A DNA stretch of 64,000 bases from NCBI RefSeq assembly GCF_024508275.1, contig NZ_CP101989.1, forward strand, positions 248,001 through 312,000. Reading direction: 5' to 3'. The notes beneath the pieces were generated by a model. The model searched no databases. It saw only the letters and a program-made list of their open reading frames with translations, and had not been told where the DNA came from. The translations under genes and the position numbers were made by a program. How positions within the stretch are numbered: the first letter of the stretch is position 1; the number at the start of each line of letters is the position of its first letter. Shown here one piece after another: positions 35,005-43,836 of this stretch. Source of the DNA: Cellulomonas wangsupingiae (GTDB taxonomy: Bacteria; Actinomycetota; Actinomycetes; Actinomycetales; Cellulomonadaceae).

Positions 35005-35637
35005 ATGACCGCTCGCGACGACGCGTTCCTGCTCGCTGCCGAGGCCGCCCTGGGCCTGGTGGACCGGCCGGAGGTCGCGGCGCGGTGGTCGGAGCCGAGC
35101 GCGCTGCCGGGGATGAGCGTCGGGGCGCTGGCCGTCCACCTGGGCCACCAGGTGGTGCGGGCCGCGCAGGCCCTCACGCGTGACGCGGGGGACCTGCCCG
35201 TCCTGCGCGACGCCGACGAGCACTACGCGCGCTCGGCGTGGCCGACGGCGGCCCCCGAGGACCCGGTCAACGACCGCAGCCCCGACGAGGAGGCCGCGCT
35301 CGCCGGGCCCGGGGCGCTGCACGACCGGGTCGTCGCGGACCTCGACACGGTGCGCGACGCCCTCGGCTCCGGTGCCGCGCGCGACGTCGTGCCCGTGGCG
35401 TGGGCCGGGTGGGCGCTGCGCCGCGAGGACTTCCTGCTCACGCGCATGCTCGAGGTCGTCGTGCACGCCGACGACCTGGCGGTGAGCGTCGGCATCGACA
35501 CCCCGACGTTCCCCGCCGAGGTGTACGACCCCGTCCGCGACCTGCTGGTCCGCCTCGCCGTCGCCCGGCACGGGCAGGCCCGCGTCGTCGCGGCCCTCAC
35601 CCGCCGCGAGCGAGCACAGCCGATCCACGCCTTCTGA
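35005..35637 (+). CDS. Maleylpyruvate isomerase N-terminal domain protein (mycothiol-type DinB fold)
   Basis: A 210-aa MDMPI_N protein: GMSVGALAVHLGHQVVRAAQ supplies the conserved His and LTRMLEVVVHADDLAVSVGI the H-x-D pair of the metal site. These folds are used by mycothiol-dependent enzymes, in keeping with an actinobacterium. ATG 35005 is the only sensible start. Palindrome array 2 begins 25 bases after its stop. Confidence 0.85.
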   Translation: MTARDDAFLLAAEAALGLVDRPEVAARWSEPSALPGMSVGALAVHLGHQVVRAAQALTRDAGDLPVLRDADEHYARSAWPTAAPEDPVNDRSPDEEAALAGPGALHDRVVADLDTVRDALGSGAARDVVPVAWAGWALRREDFLLTRMLEVVVHADDLAVSVGIDTPTFPAEVYDPVRDLLVRLAVARHGQARVVAALTRRERAQPIHAF

Positions 35638-35660
35638 CGTGGCGGTGGTGGCTGCTGCCG

Positions 35661-35889
35661 GGTGACCAGTGGTCGGTTGGGGGTGCTGCGTGGGCCGGCG
35701 GCTGCTCCCAGGTGACCAGTGGTCGGTGAGGGCTGCTGCCCGGTGACCAGTGGTCAGTTGGGGGTGCTGCGTGGGCCGGCGGCTGCTCCCAGGTGACCAG
35801 TGGTCGATGACAACTCCTCCCAGGTGACCAGTGGTCAGCTGGGGGTGCTGCGTGGGCCGGCGGCTGCTCCCAAGTGACCAGTGGTCGGT
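35661..35889. repeat. Palindrome array 2: six TGACCAGTGGTC copies
   Basis: Copies begin at 35663, 35713, 35744, 35794, 35825 and 35875: steps of 50, 31, 50, 31 and 50 bp, an exact 81-bp period. The last base of the 13-mer is G in copies 1, 2, 4 and 6, and A in 3 and 5. Long spacers read GTTGGGGGTGCTGCGTGGGC then CGGCGGCTGCTCCCAG. This fills the gene-free stretch 35638-35982; about 95 bp at its right end remain for the ABC promoter. Confidence 0.95.
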
Positions 35890-35982
35890 CCGTGCCCGAT
35901 TCGTCTTGTCCGTCCGTCCTCCCCGGTCATAGGTTCTCGGTGCGGCGGGGACCGCCACCACCGGGACCTGAGGGAGTGCGCA

Positions 35983-37866
35983 GTGACGACGACCGCCGAC
36001 GACGTCCGGCCCACGCTGCGGGGCCTCGGCCGTCGGTGGCGGCAGCGCCGGGAGGCCGCGGGGCACCTGCGGCGCCTGCTCCCGTACGCCGGGCCGGGGC
36101 TCGTCACCGCCACGCTCGCCGTGCACGTCGTGGCCGGTGCGGCGCCCGTGGCGTTCATGGCGGGCACCGGGTTCGCGCTGCAGCGCGTCGTCACCGGCGA
36201 GCCGGCCACCGGCTGGCTCGCGGTCGCGCTCGTCGCGTTCGTCGTGCAGCAGCTGCTCGCACCCGTGCAGCTCGTCCTGTCCCGCAAGGTGCAGCGACGC
36301 GTCGACGCCGCGTGCATCGAGCGGCTGACGTCGTTCGCGTTCCACGGCGCGACGCTCGCGGGGCTCGAGCGGTCCGACGTCGCCGACCGTCTCGCGCAGG
36401 CCGAGGAGGCGTTCGAGCAGTGGACGCTCACCCCGGGTGCCGCCCTGGAGGGTGCCCTGGCGCTGACCGCCCGGTACGTGCAGCTGGTGGGTGCCCTGGT
36501 GCTCCTCGTCGTCGTCGTCGGGCCGGGCGCGGCGGTGGCCGCCGCGGTGGTGGCCCTGGTCGCGCGCCTCGGGCAGACCGAGGGGTTCTTCCGGTGGGGC
36601 CGGCTGATCCGCTCGTTCGGCCCGCTGCGCCGCCGCGTGACGTACGTGCGCGAGCTGGCCACCGGCACGCGTGCGGCCAAGGAGATCCGCACGCTGGGCC
36701 TCGTCGGGTGGCTCGAGGACCGGTACGTCACCGAGAACCGTGCCGTGCTGGAGCCGACGTGGCGGTGGCGCCGCGAGGTCTACGGCGCGCCCTTCGTCGG
36801 GTACGCGCTGGTCGCCGCGGTGGGGTCCGTCCTCGCGCTGCTGCTGGTCGCACGGTCGGGGGCGGACGTCGCGGCCGTGAGCATCGCCGTCCAGGCCGTC
36901 GTGCTCTGCGGCCGGTTCGGCGTGATGTTCCCCGAGTCCGACGTCAAGCTCGTCTACGGCCGTGGCGCGTGGGAGGCGATGCTCGAGCTGGAGGCCGCCG
37001 CGCGCCGCACGGGCACCCCGGCGGCCGCCGGTGGCGCCGTCGTCCGCCCGGTCCGGCAGATCGCGCTGCGGGACGTCCGGTTCGCCTACCGCCCGGACCA
37101 CCCGGTGCTCGACGGGCTCGACCTCGAGCTGCCCGTCGGCACGTCCACCGCGCTCGTCGGCGTCAACGGCGCCGGCAAGACGACGCTCGTCAAGGTCCTC
37201 ACCGGCATGTACGCCCCGGACGCGGGTGCGGTGCTCGTCGACGGCACCGATCTGCGCGGCATCGACCCGGACGCCTGGCAGCGTACGTTCGCGGCGACGT
37301 TCCAGGACTTCCTGCGCTACGAGCTGACGCTGCGCGAGAACGTCGCGATGGGCGCGATCACGCACGTCGACGACGACGAGGGCGTGACCGCCGAGCTGCG
37401 GCGCGTGGGGCTGGGCGAGTGGCTCGACGGGCTGTCGCAGGGCCTGGACACGCCCCTGACGCGGGCGGTGCCCGGCGGGCGCGACCTGTCGGGCGGGCAG
37501 TGGCAGCGCGTCGCCCTCGCGCGCTCGCTGTTCGCCGTGCGGCACGGCGCGGGGGTCCTGGTGCTCGACGAGCCGACCGCGCAGCTCGACGCACGCGGTG
37601 AGGCGGAGTTCTACGACACGTTCCTCGAGCTCACGCGCGGCGTGACGAGCCTGGTGATCTCGCACCGGTTCTCGACCGTGCGCCGCGCGGACCGGATCGT
37701 CGTCCTCGACGGCGGCCGCGTCACGGAGGCCGGCACGCACTCCGAGCTGGTCGCCCTGGGCGGCGCGTACGCGCAGATGTTCGAGGTGCAGGCACGGCGG
37801 TTCGCGGACGAGCCCGCACGGCCCCTCGGCACGACGACCGACGACCACGTGGAGGTGGCGCCGTGA
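35983..37866 (+). CDS. ABC exporter half-transporter (permease-ATPase fusion) 1
   Basis: A 627-aa half-transporter: six-helix membrane domain (about 40-340), then an ATPase with Walker A VGVNGAGKTTLVKVLTG, signature DLSGGQWQRVALARSLF, Walker B VLVLDEPTAQLD and switch ISHRFSTVRRADRI. GTG 35983 follows GAGGGAG; the longer upstream frame enters the palindrome array. The stop overlaps the next half-transporter, so a heterodimeric exporter is expected. Substrate unknown. Confidence 0.9.
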   Translation: MTTTADDVRPTLRGLGRRWRQRREAAGHLRRLLPYAGPGLVTATLAVHVVAGAAPVAFMAGTGFALQRVVTGEPATGWLAVALVAFVVQQLLAPVQLVLSRKVQRRVDAACIERLTSFAFHGATLAGLERSDVADRLAQAEEAFEQWTLTPGAALEGALALTARYVQLVGALVLLVVVVGPGAAVAAAVVALVARLGQTEGFFRWGRLIRSFGPLRRRVTYVRELATGTRAAKEIRTLGLVGWLEDRYVTENRAVLEPTWRWRREVYGAPFVGYALVAAVGSVLALLLVARSGADVAAVSIAVQAVVLCGRFGVMFPESDVKLVYGRGAWEAMLELEAAARRTGTPAAAGGAVVRPVRQIALRDVRFAYRPDHPVLDGLDLELPVGTSTALVGVNGAGKTTLVKVLTGMYAPDAGAVLVDGTDLRGIDPDAWQRTFAATFQDFLRYELTLRENVAMGAITHVDDDEGVTAELRRVGLGEWLDGLSQGLDTPLTRAVPGGRDLSGGQWQRVALARSLFAVRHGAGVLVLDEPTAQLDARGEAEFYDTFLELTRGVTSLVISHRFSTVRRADRIVVLDGGRVTEAGTHSELVALGGAYAQMFEVQARRFADEPARPLGTTTDDHVEVAP

Positions 37867-39653
37867 ACGAGGTCCTGTTCTGCGTGGGTCGGCTGCTGGC
37901 GATCGCGTGGCGGCTCGACAGGCGGCGCCTGCTCGTCGGGGCGGGGCTCCTCGTCGCGGGGTCGGTCGCGACGCCGCTGGTCGCGGTGGCGGCCGGGCGC
38001 GTCGTCGACGCCGCGCTCGCGGGCGCGGGGTCCACCGCGGCGGTGTGGGCGGTCGTCGCGGGTCTCGCGCTGACGGGCGAGCTCATGCTCGGCCACTTCG
38101 CGCACCTGTCGTACTTCGCGCTGGCCGAGCTCACCGAGGAACGCTTCAACCGCGACCTCGTCCGGCTGGTCAACGGCACCGACCATCTCGACCGGACCGA
38201 CGACCCCGCCTTCGCGGACCGCGTCGACCTGCTCCGGCAGGACGTCATGCAGGTGCGCACGACCGTCCAGTCGGGCCTGCAGCTCGGGGCGACGGCGGTG
38301 CAGGTCCTGCTCACGGCCCTCGTGCTGAGCACGGTCTCGCCGTGGCTGCTGCTGCTCGCGGTCGTGGCCGTGGTGCCCGTGCTGCTGGGCCGTCGGGCGG
38401 AGACCGAGCTCGAGCAGGTCCGCGAGGCGCAGGCGCCCACGACCCGCGGCATCCGGCACCTGCGGCGGCTCGCGACGAGCCCGGCGTCGCAGAAGGAGAT
38501 CCGCCTCAGCGGCGGCGCCGACTTCCTGCTCGCGCGCCAGCGCGTCCTGCTCGAGCGGTACGACGAGGCCATGACGCGTGCCGACGTGCGCTACGCGGCG
38601 CTGCGCACCGCGGGGCAGCTCGTGTTCGGGCTCGGGTACGTCGCCGCGGTGGTCGGGGTGTTCGCGCTCGCGGGGCAGGGCCGCGCCAGCGCAGGCGACG
38701 TCGTCGTGACCGTCACGCTCGCCACGCAGCTCAGCGTGCAGATGGCGACGGGCATCGCGCTGCTCGGCTCCGTGCACCGCGCGGCCGTCGGGCTGCGCCG
38801 GTTCCTCGCGTTCGAGGCCGAGGTGGCGACGTCCGTCGCGCCGTCGACGGGCGTGACCGTCCCCGACCGCACGGGCGACGGCATCCGTCTCGTCGGGGTG
38901 ACGTTCCGTTACCCCGACGCGGACGCCGACGCGCTGAGCGACGTCGACCTGCACCTGCCCGCCGGGACGTCCGTCGCGCTGGTGGGGGAGAACGGGGCGG
39001 GCAAGAGCACGTTGCTCAAGCTCCTGACCGGTCTGTACCGCCCGACCGCCGGGCGGGTCGTCGTCGAGGGCGTCGACCTCGCGGACGCCGAGCCCGCCGC
39101 GTGGCGCGCACGCACCGCCGCGCTGTTCCAGGACCTCGCGCGCGTCGAGCTGTCCCTGCAGCACAGCGTGGGGCTGGGGCACCTCCCGGACGTCGACTCG
39201 CCCGACGCCGTCACCACCGCCACCGACCGCGCGGGCGTGGCGGCCCTCGCCGCCGAGGTCGGCCACGACGGCGTGCTGGGCACCGGCTACGCCGACGGCC
39301 GCGACCTGTCGGGCGGGCAGTGGCAGGGCGTCGGCTTCGCGCGCACGCTCATGCGCACGGACCCGCTGCTGCTCGTGCTCGACGAGCCCGCGTCCGCCCT
39401 CGACGCCATGGCCGAGCAGCGCCTGGTCGACGCCTACCGCGAGGTCGCCGCGGAGGTCGCCGCCACGGTCGGCGGCGTCACCCTGTTCGTCACGCACCGC
39501 ATGTCGACGGTGCGCCTCGCGGACCTCGTCGTGGTCCTCGACCACGGGCGCGTCGTCGAGCAGGGCACGCACGACGGGCTCGTCGCCGCGGGCGGCCGGT
39601 ACGCCGACCTGTGGGCGATGCAGTCGCGCGCCTACGCCGCGGCGGCCGACTGA
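37863..39653 (+). CDS. ABC exporter half-transporter (permease-ATPase fusion) 2
   Basis: A 596-aa partner of the preceding gene, GTG start overlapping its stop. The ATPase has Walker A VGENGAGKSTLLKLLTG, signature DLSGGQWQGVGFARTLM and Walker B LLLVLDEPASALD. The signature R after Q is replaced by G (QWQG for QWQR) while the first partner keeps R, a mild asymmetry as often seen in heterodimers. Its stop is one base from the convergent GNAT gene. Confidence 0.9.
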   Translation: MNEVLFCVGRLLAIAWRLDRRRLLVGAGLLVAGSVATPLVAVAAGRVVDAALAGAGSTAAVWAVVAGLALTGELMLGHFAHLSYFALAELTEERFNRDLVRLVNGTDHLDRTDDPAFADRVDLLRQDVMQVRTTVQSGLQLGATAVQVLLTALVLSTVSPWLLLLAVVAVVPVLLGRRAETELEQVREAQAPTTRGIRHLRRLATSPASQKEIRLSGGADFLLARQRVLLERYDEAMTRADVRYAALRTAGQLVFGLGYVAAVVGVFALAGQGRASAGDVVVTVTLATQLSVQMATGIALLGSVHRAAVGLRRFLAFEAEVATSVAPSTGVTVPDRTGDGIRLVGVTFRYPDADADALSDVDLHLPAGTSVALVGENGAGKSTLLKLLTGLYRPTAGRVVVEGVDLADAEPAAWRARTAALFQDLARVELSLQHSVGLGHLPDVDSPDAVTTATDRAGVAALAAEVGHDGVLGTGYADGRDLSGGQWQGVGFARTLMRTDPLLLVLDEPASALDAMAEQRLVDAYREVAAEVAATVGGVTLFVTHRMSTVRLADLVVVLDHGRVVEQGTHDGLVAAGGRYADLWAMQSRAYAAAAD

Positions 39654-39654
39654 C

Positions 39655-40137
39655 CTACCGGGCCGGCGGGTCGAGCTGCTGCTCGCGCGTGCGCACCATG
39701 TACCGCGTCGGCTGCGGCAGCGGCGTGAAGTCGAACCGCTCGTACAGCCCGTGCGCGTCCGCGGTGGCCAGCAGGACGCGCCCGAGCCCGAGCCGCTCGA
39801 GGTGCGCGACGACGCCCGCGACGAGCCCGGTCCCCACGCCGTTCCCGCGCTCCGACTCCTCGACGAACACGTCGCACAGCCACGCGAACGTCGCCCCGTC
39901 GGTGACGACCCGCGCGAACGCGACCTGCCGCCCGGTCGCCCGCTCGAGGACGCCGAAGCACAGCGACCCGTCGAGCGCGGCGTCCTGCACGGCCCGCGCG
40001 CGCCCGTGCGCCCAGTACGAGTGCTCGGACAGCCAGCGGTGCACGGTCGCACGGTCGACGTCGGCGGGGTCCGCCGTGAACCGGTAGCGCGTGGCGTCGA
40101 GGCCCGGGGCCGTGTCGGGCGTGTCCTGCGTCGTCAT
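39655..40137 (-). CDS. GNAT N-acetyltransferase
   Basis: A 160-aa single-domain GNAT: CFGVLERATGRQVAFARVVT, DVFVEESERGNGVGTGLVAG (acetyl-CoA loop R-G-N-G-V-G) and LLATADAHGLYERFDFTPLP. This type resembles the small YjcF/PA-type acetyltransferases; substrate unknown. ATG 40137 overlaps the stop region of the GGDEF-EAL gene. Confidence 0.88.
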   Translation of the reverse strand: MTTQDTPDTAPGLDATRYRFTADPADVDRATVHRWLSEHSYWAHGRARAVQDAALDGSLCFGVLERATGRQVAFARVVTDGATFAWLCDVFVEESERGNGVGTGLVAGVVAHLERLGLGRVLLATADAHGLYERFDFTPLPQPTRYMVRTREQQLDPPAR

Positions 40138-41897
40138 CCCCCGGACGCTACCGGCGCGCGGCCGGGCGGGGGCGCCTGCCACGGGTGCGCGGCGAGCACG
40201 GCGACGGGCTGCGGCGCCCCGTAGTGGTACCCCTGCGCGGCGCGGCACCCCAGCTCCTCGAGCAGCGCGGCCTGCTCCGCCGTCTCGACGCCCTCGGCGA
40301 CGACGAGCATGTCGAGGTCGGCGCACAGCCCCAGCAGGGCACGGACCATGACGGTGCGACGCGTCGACGTCGTCAGCGACGTGAGGAAGGACCGGTCGAG
40401 CTTGAGGAGGTCGGCCGGCAGCTCGTCGAGGCGGCTCAGCGACGAGAAGCCGGTGCCGAAGTCGTCGATCGCGACGAGCACACCCGCAGCCCGCAGGGTG
40501 CGCAGGGCGCGCAGCGCCGCCGGCCCGGACGCCTCCACGACGCTCTCCGTCACCTCCAGGACGAACTGCGTGACGGGCCAGTGCGCCGCCTCCAGCGCCC
40601 GCAGCAGGCGGTCGGCGTAGCCCTGCTCGGTCAGCTCGCGCCCGGAGACGTTCACCCCCAGGTGCACGGCCGAGCCCCAGGCGTCCTGCAGCACGTGCGC
40701 GTCGGCGCAGGCCAGCGCCAGCACCGCCGCGCCGAGCTCGTCGATGAGCCCGGCCTCCTCCGCGGCGGCGACGAACTCCGCGGGCGGCACGGGACCGAAC
40801 CAGGGGTGGTCCCACCGCGCCAGCGCCTCCACGCCGCTGACGGTGCCGGTCGGCAGGTCGACGACCGGCTGCAGCTCGACGCGCAGCCCGCCGGCGGCGA
40901 GGGCGTGCGCGAGGTCGTCGGCCAGGCGGTGCCGGCGTCGCTCGGAGAGCACGGTGCGGCCGCGCCCGGCCGCCTTCGCCGCGTACAGCGACGCGTCCGT
41001 GCGCCGCAGGACCTCGGCGGCCGTCTCGCCGTCGGCGTGCTCGGCCACCCCGGCGGAGGCGGCGGTCGGGACGGCCCGGCAGAGCCGGTCGGCGACGGTC
41101 AGCGCCTCGGCGCCGGTCCGGCCCGGCAGCAGCGCGGCGAACTCGTCGCCGCCCCGGCGGCCCAGCACCATGCCCGGTACCTCGACCGCGCGCCACGCGT
41201 CGGCGGTGGCGCGCAGCAGGTCGTCGCCCGCGGCGTGGCCCTGCGTGTCGTTGACGTGCTTGAAGTGGTCGATGTCGATGAGCGCGAGCGACAGCGGCAC
41301 GCCCCGGCGCCGGCACCGGTCGATCGCCTGCTCGAGCCCTGAGTCCCAGCTGCGCCGGTCGGCCAGCCCGGTCAGCGGGTCGATGCCCGCCGTGGACGCG
41401 TACCGCGCGAGCACCCCCATCGCGCCGGCGACGCCGCACCACAGGACGACGTACGCGGCGCACACGCGCGGCGGCACGTCGTGCACGACCAGCAGCGGCA
41501 GGACCTGCCACGCGCTGGCGAGCCCGACCACCACCCACGCGTCCCGCGGCCGCAGGAACAGCATGGACTCCACCGCGACGAGCATCGCCAGCGACGCCGA
41601 CGCCAGCGCGAGGGTGAGCGACGGCGCGAGCGTCGTCCCGGCACCCAGCAGGCCGGCCCCGACGAGGACCCCGACGCCGACGGTGCGGGTGGGGATCCGC
41701 GGGCCGGCGGCCAGCAGCGCGGGTCCCGTCAGGGCGGCCGCGACCGCGAGCAGGAGCAGCACACCACCCCGCCGGTCGCCGGACAGGACGACGTCGGCGG
41801 CCAGGAGCGCCGCGGCGACGCCGCCGACCATGAAGAGGAAGGCGGTCGTGCGCACGAGGACGTCCGACGTGCCGGTGCGCGTCGACGGTGGGGCCAC
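40134..41897 (-). CDS. Membrane GGDEF-EAL cyclic-di-GMP protein
   Basis: A 587-aa protein: about six helices (15-165), GGDEF domain (170-320) with intact RRGGDEF at 247-253, and EAL domain (325-570). The EAL catalytic set is present: E357 in VEAL, N416, E448 in EVTES, D478-D479 in DDFGTG, K499, E535 in AEGVET. The inhibitory I-site RxxD is missing (VPGM stands in its place). It may make c-di-GMP, break it, or both. GTG start; no separate sensor domain is seen beyond the membrane part. Confidence 0.92.
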   Translation of the reverse strand: MAPPSTRTGTSDVLVRTTAFLFMVGGVAAALLAADVVLSGDRRGGVLLLLAVAAALTGPALLAAGPRIPTRTVGVGVLVGAGLLGAGTTLAPSLTLALASASLAMLVAVESMLFLRPRDAWVVVGLASAWQVLPLLVVHDVPPRVCAAYVVLWCGVAGAMGVLARYASTAGIDPLTGLADRRSWDSGLEQAIDRCRRRGVPLSLALIDIDHFKHVNDTQGHAAGDDLLRATADAWRAVEVPGMVLGRRGGDEFAALLPGRTGAEALTVADRLCRAVPTAASAGVAEHADGETAAEVLRRTDASLYAAKAAGRGRTVLSERRRHRLADDLAHALAAGGLRVELQPVVDLPTGTVSGVEALARWDHPWFGPVPPAEFVAAAEEAGLIDELGAAVLALACADAHVLQDAWGSAVHLGVNVSGRELTEQGYADRLLRALEAAHWPVTQFVLEVTESVVEASGPAALRALRTLRAAGVLVAIDDFGTGFSSLSRLDELPADLLKLDRSFLTSLTTSTRRTVMVRALLGLCADLDMLVVAEGVETAEQAALLEELGCRAAQGYHYGAPQPVAVLAAHPWQAPPPGRAPVASGG

Positions 41898-41990
41898 CAG
41901 CCCACCTTGGGGGCCCGAGGGGTGCGCGTCCAGACGGGGAGCCCGTCCGGCGGCGGCAGCGGCCGCAGGATCACCCGCTCGCGTGCTGCG

Positions 41991-42797
41991 TCACCAGCGG
42001 CGGAAGCCGCCCTCGGTCGACAGCACCTGCCCGACGACCCACCGTCCGGCGTCGGACACGAGCCAGGCGATGAGCCGTGCCGGGTCGTCCGGCTCACCGA
42101 ACCGCCCGCCGGGAAAGTGCGCGAGGACGGCGTCGAGCACCTCGGGCGGGCGGTCGGCGGTGTCGACGTCGAGGTAGCCGGTGTTCACCGGGCCCGGGTT
42201 CACGGTGTTGAGCACGATGCCGCGCGCGACGAGGTCGTCGGCCACGGACGCGGTCAGCCCCGCCAGCGCCGCCTTCGACGCGGCGTACGCGATCTCGTGC
42301 GGCATGGGTCCCAGCGCCTGGCCCGAGGTCATCCACACGACGCGCCCGCCGGGACGGCCGTCGTGCCGGGCGGCGAAGGCCTTGGTCGCCAGGATCGTCG
42401 AGCGCGTGTTGACCGCCCAGTGCGCGTCGAGGCTCGCGGCCGTCTGCTCCGCCAGCGGGCCGTCGCCGCCGCTGCGCGCGTGGTTGCAGACCAGCACGTC
42501 GAGGTGCCCGAGGGCGTCGGCGCCGCGCTCCACGAGCTCCTCGCCCGCGGTGGGCGCGGCGAGGTCCAGGCTGGTCGACGCGAGTCGCGCCCCGGGGACG
42601 AGCTCCGCCTCGAGCGCACCGAGCACGGCGTCGACGTCGTCGGCGCCCCACGGCTGGTCCGCGTCGTGCGGAGCCCAGTGCTGCACGAACAGGGACGCGC
42701 CCGCGCGGGCCAGCCGCGACGCGACCGCGAACCCGATGCCGCGGCGGCGGCTCACCCCGGTGACGACAGCGGTCCGGCCCTGCAGGTCCTCGCTCAT
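41991..42797 (-). CDS. Short-chain dehydrogenase/reductase
   Basis: A 268-aa Rossmann protein: cofactor loop TAVVTGVSRRRGIGFAVASR, LVCNHARSGGDGP (NNAG-like region altered to CNHA), Ser in WMTSGQALG, and catalytic YAASK. The RRR insert in the TGxxxGIG loop fits the 3-oxoacyl-reductase-like group annotated for antibiotic biosynthesis. ATG 42797 follows the frame start; 40 extra upstream codons look like 5' region. Substrate unknown. Confidence 0.88.
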   Translation of the reverse strand: MSEDLQGRTAVVTGVSRRRGIGFAVASRLARAGASLFVQHWAPHDADQPWGADDVDAVLGALEAELVPGARLASTSLDLAAPTAGEELVERGADALGHLDVLVCNHARSGGDGPLAEQTAASLDAHWAVNTRSTILATKAFAARHDGRPGGRVVWMTSGQALGPMPHEIAYAASKAALAGLTASVADDLVARGIVLNTVNPGPVNTGYLDVDTADRPPEVLDAVLAHFPGGRFGEPDDPARLIAWLVSDAGRWVVGQVLSTEGGFRRW

Positions 42798-42912
42798 GGC
42801 CGCGACGGTAGGCGACGGCAACGGCGCCCCGCCACGGGATTCGCCGGTCCCGGGCCGGCGCGCGGCGGCGTACCGTGACGCCGGCGCCGCGGGGCGCGAC
42901 GGACGGAGGGTC

Positions 42913-43407
42913 ATGGACGCGGACGCGGTGCCCGGGCCTGCCGCGCCGGTGACGACGACACCGCCCGCGGACGCCCCGGTGGTGCCGCCGCTGCCCGCCG
43001 CCCTGCTGGTCGCGGCCGGGGGGACCGTCGGCGTGCTGGCCCGCGCGCTCCTCGGTCAGGCCGTCGCGACGGCACCGGACGGCTGGCCGTGGGTCACCCT
43101 CGGGATCAACGTCGCCGGGTCGTGCGCTCTCGGTGTCCTGCTGGCCGTCCTGCAGCGCGGCCCCGACGTCGGCCGCCGCCGGGCGGTGCGGCTGGCGGTC
43201 GGCACGGGCGTGCTCGGCGGGTTCACGACGTACAGCACGTTCGCGCTCGACGTCGTCGGGCTCGTCGAGGGCGGCCGGGTGGCCGCGGGCGTCGCGTACG
43301 CCCTGGTCAGCGTCACGGCCGGGGTGGGCGCGGCAGTCGTCGGCCTGGTGCTGGGCGCGCGGGTGCGGCGTCCCGGTGCCGTCGCGCGCGCCGGGGGAGC
43401 CGCGTGA
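42913..43407 (+). CDS. crcB: Fluoride channel subunit CrcB/Fluc 1
   Basis: A 164-aa four-helix CrcB protein. After a Pro-rich ~25-residue lead come GGTVGVLARALLGQAVA, LGINVAGSCALGVLLAVL (Asn), and GVLGGFTTYSTFALDVVGLV, the pore-lining FTTYSTF motif. Fluc channels export fluoride as dual-topology dimers; two adjacent genes imply a heterodimer. Stop overlaps the second crcB. Confidence 0.92.
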   Translation: MDADAVPGPAAPVTTTPPADAPVVPPLPAALLVAAGGTVGVLARALLGQAVATAPDGWPWVTLGINVAGSCALGVLLAVLQRGPDVGRRRAVRLAVGTGVLGGFTTYSTFALDVVGLVEGGRVAAGVAYALVSVTAGVGAAVVGLVLGARVRRPGAVARAGGAA

Positions 43408-43766
43408 TCGTCCTGCTCGCGCTCGCGGGCGGCCTGGGGGCCGCCGCCCGGTACGTGGTCGACGCGGCCGTCGTGCGCCGCCTGCCGACGTCCGTGCCGG
43501 TGGGGACCGCCGTCGTCAACGTGACGGCCTGCCTGCTGCTCGGCGCGCTCACGGGGTGGACGCTGCGCGGGTCCGGCCCCGACGCGCTCCACGCGGTGCT
43601 CGGCGTCGGGTTCCTCGGCGGGTACTCGACGTTCAGCACCGCGAGCGTCGAGGCCGCCCGCCTGCTCCTCGTCGGCCGCGGGCGGGCCGCCGTCATCCAC
43701 GCGGTGATGATGCTGCTGGCGTGCCTGGCGGCCGCCGTGGCCGGCCTCGCGCTGACGGGCCCCTGA
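43404..43766 (+). CDS. crcB: Fluoride channel subunit CrcB/Fluc 2
   Basis: A 120-aa CrcB protein: GGLGAAARYVVDAAVVRRLP, GTAVVNVTACLLLGALTGW and GFLGGYSTFSTASVEAARLL. GTG start overlaps the first crcB stop (GTGA). It should pair with its neighbour as an antiparallel dimer. A 14-bp-arm hairpin follows. Confidence 0.92.
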   Translation: MIVLLALAGGLGAAARYVVDAAVVRRLPTSVPVGTAVVNVTACLLLGALTGWTLRGSGPDALHAVLGVGFLGGYSTFSTASVEAARLLLVGRGRAAVIHAVMMLLACLAAAVAGLALTGP

Positions 43767-43796
43767 TGCCGGCCCGCGCCCCGTGGGGACGCGCGT

Positions 43797-43836
43797 CGGC
43801 GGGTCGCGCCGGTCACCAGGTCGGCGCGACCCGCCG
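43797..43836. terminator. Bidirectional terminator between crcB and the esterase gene
   Basis: Perfect 14-bp arms CGGCGGGTCGCGCC (43797-43810) and GGCGCGACCCGCCG (43823-43836) with a 12-base loop. The loop holds the esterase stop (TCA at 43813-43815), so the right arm encodes its last residues. Confidence 0.8.

Noticed and set aside
34843..37848. Minus-strand 1001-aa frame across array 2
   Set aside because: A shadow of the ABC exporter; its repeated peptide only reflects the palindrome units.
39301..39345. Degenerate ABC signature as sign of a dead ATPase
   Set aside because: Only the residue after LSGGQWQ differs; Walker A, Walker B and H-loop are intact, and heterodimers often vary here.
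42798..42912. Fluoride riboswitch before crcB
   Set aside because: GGCGACGG and GTGACGCC recall parts of the crcB motif, but the conserved core and pseudoknot pairing could not be aligned.
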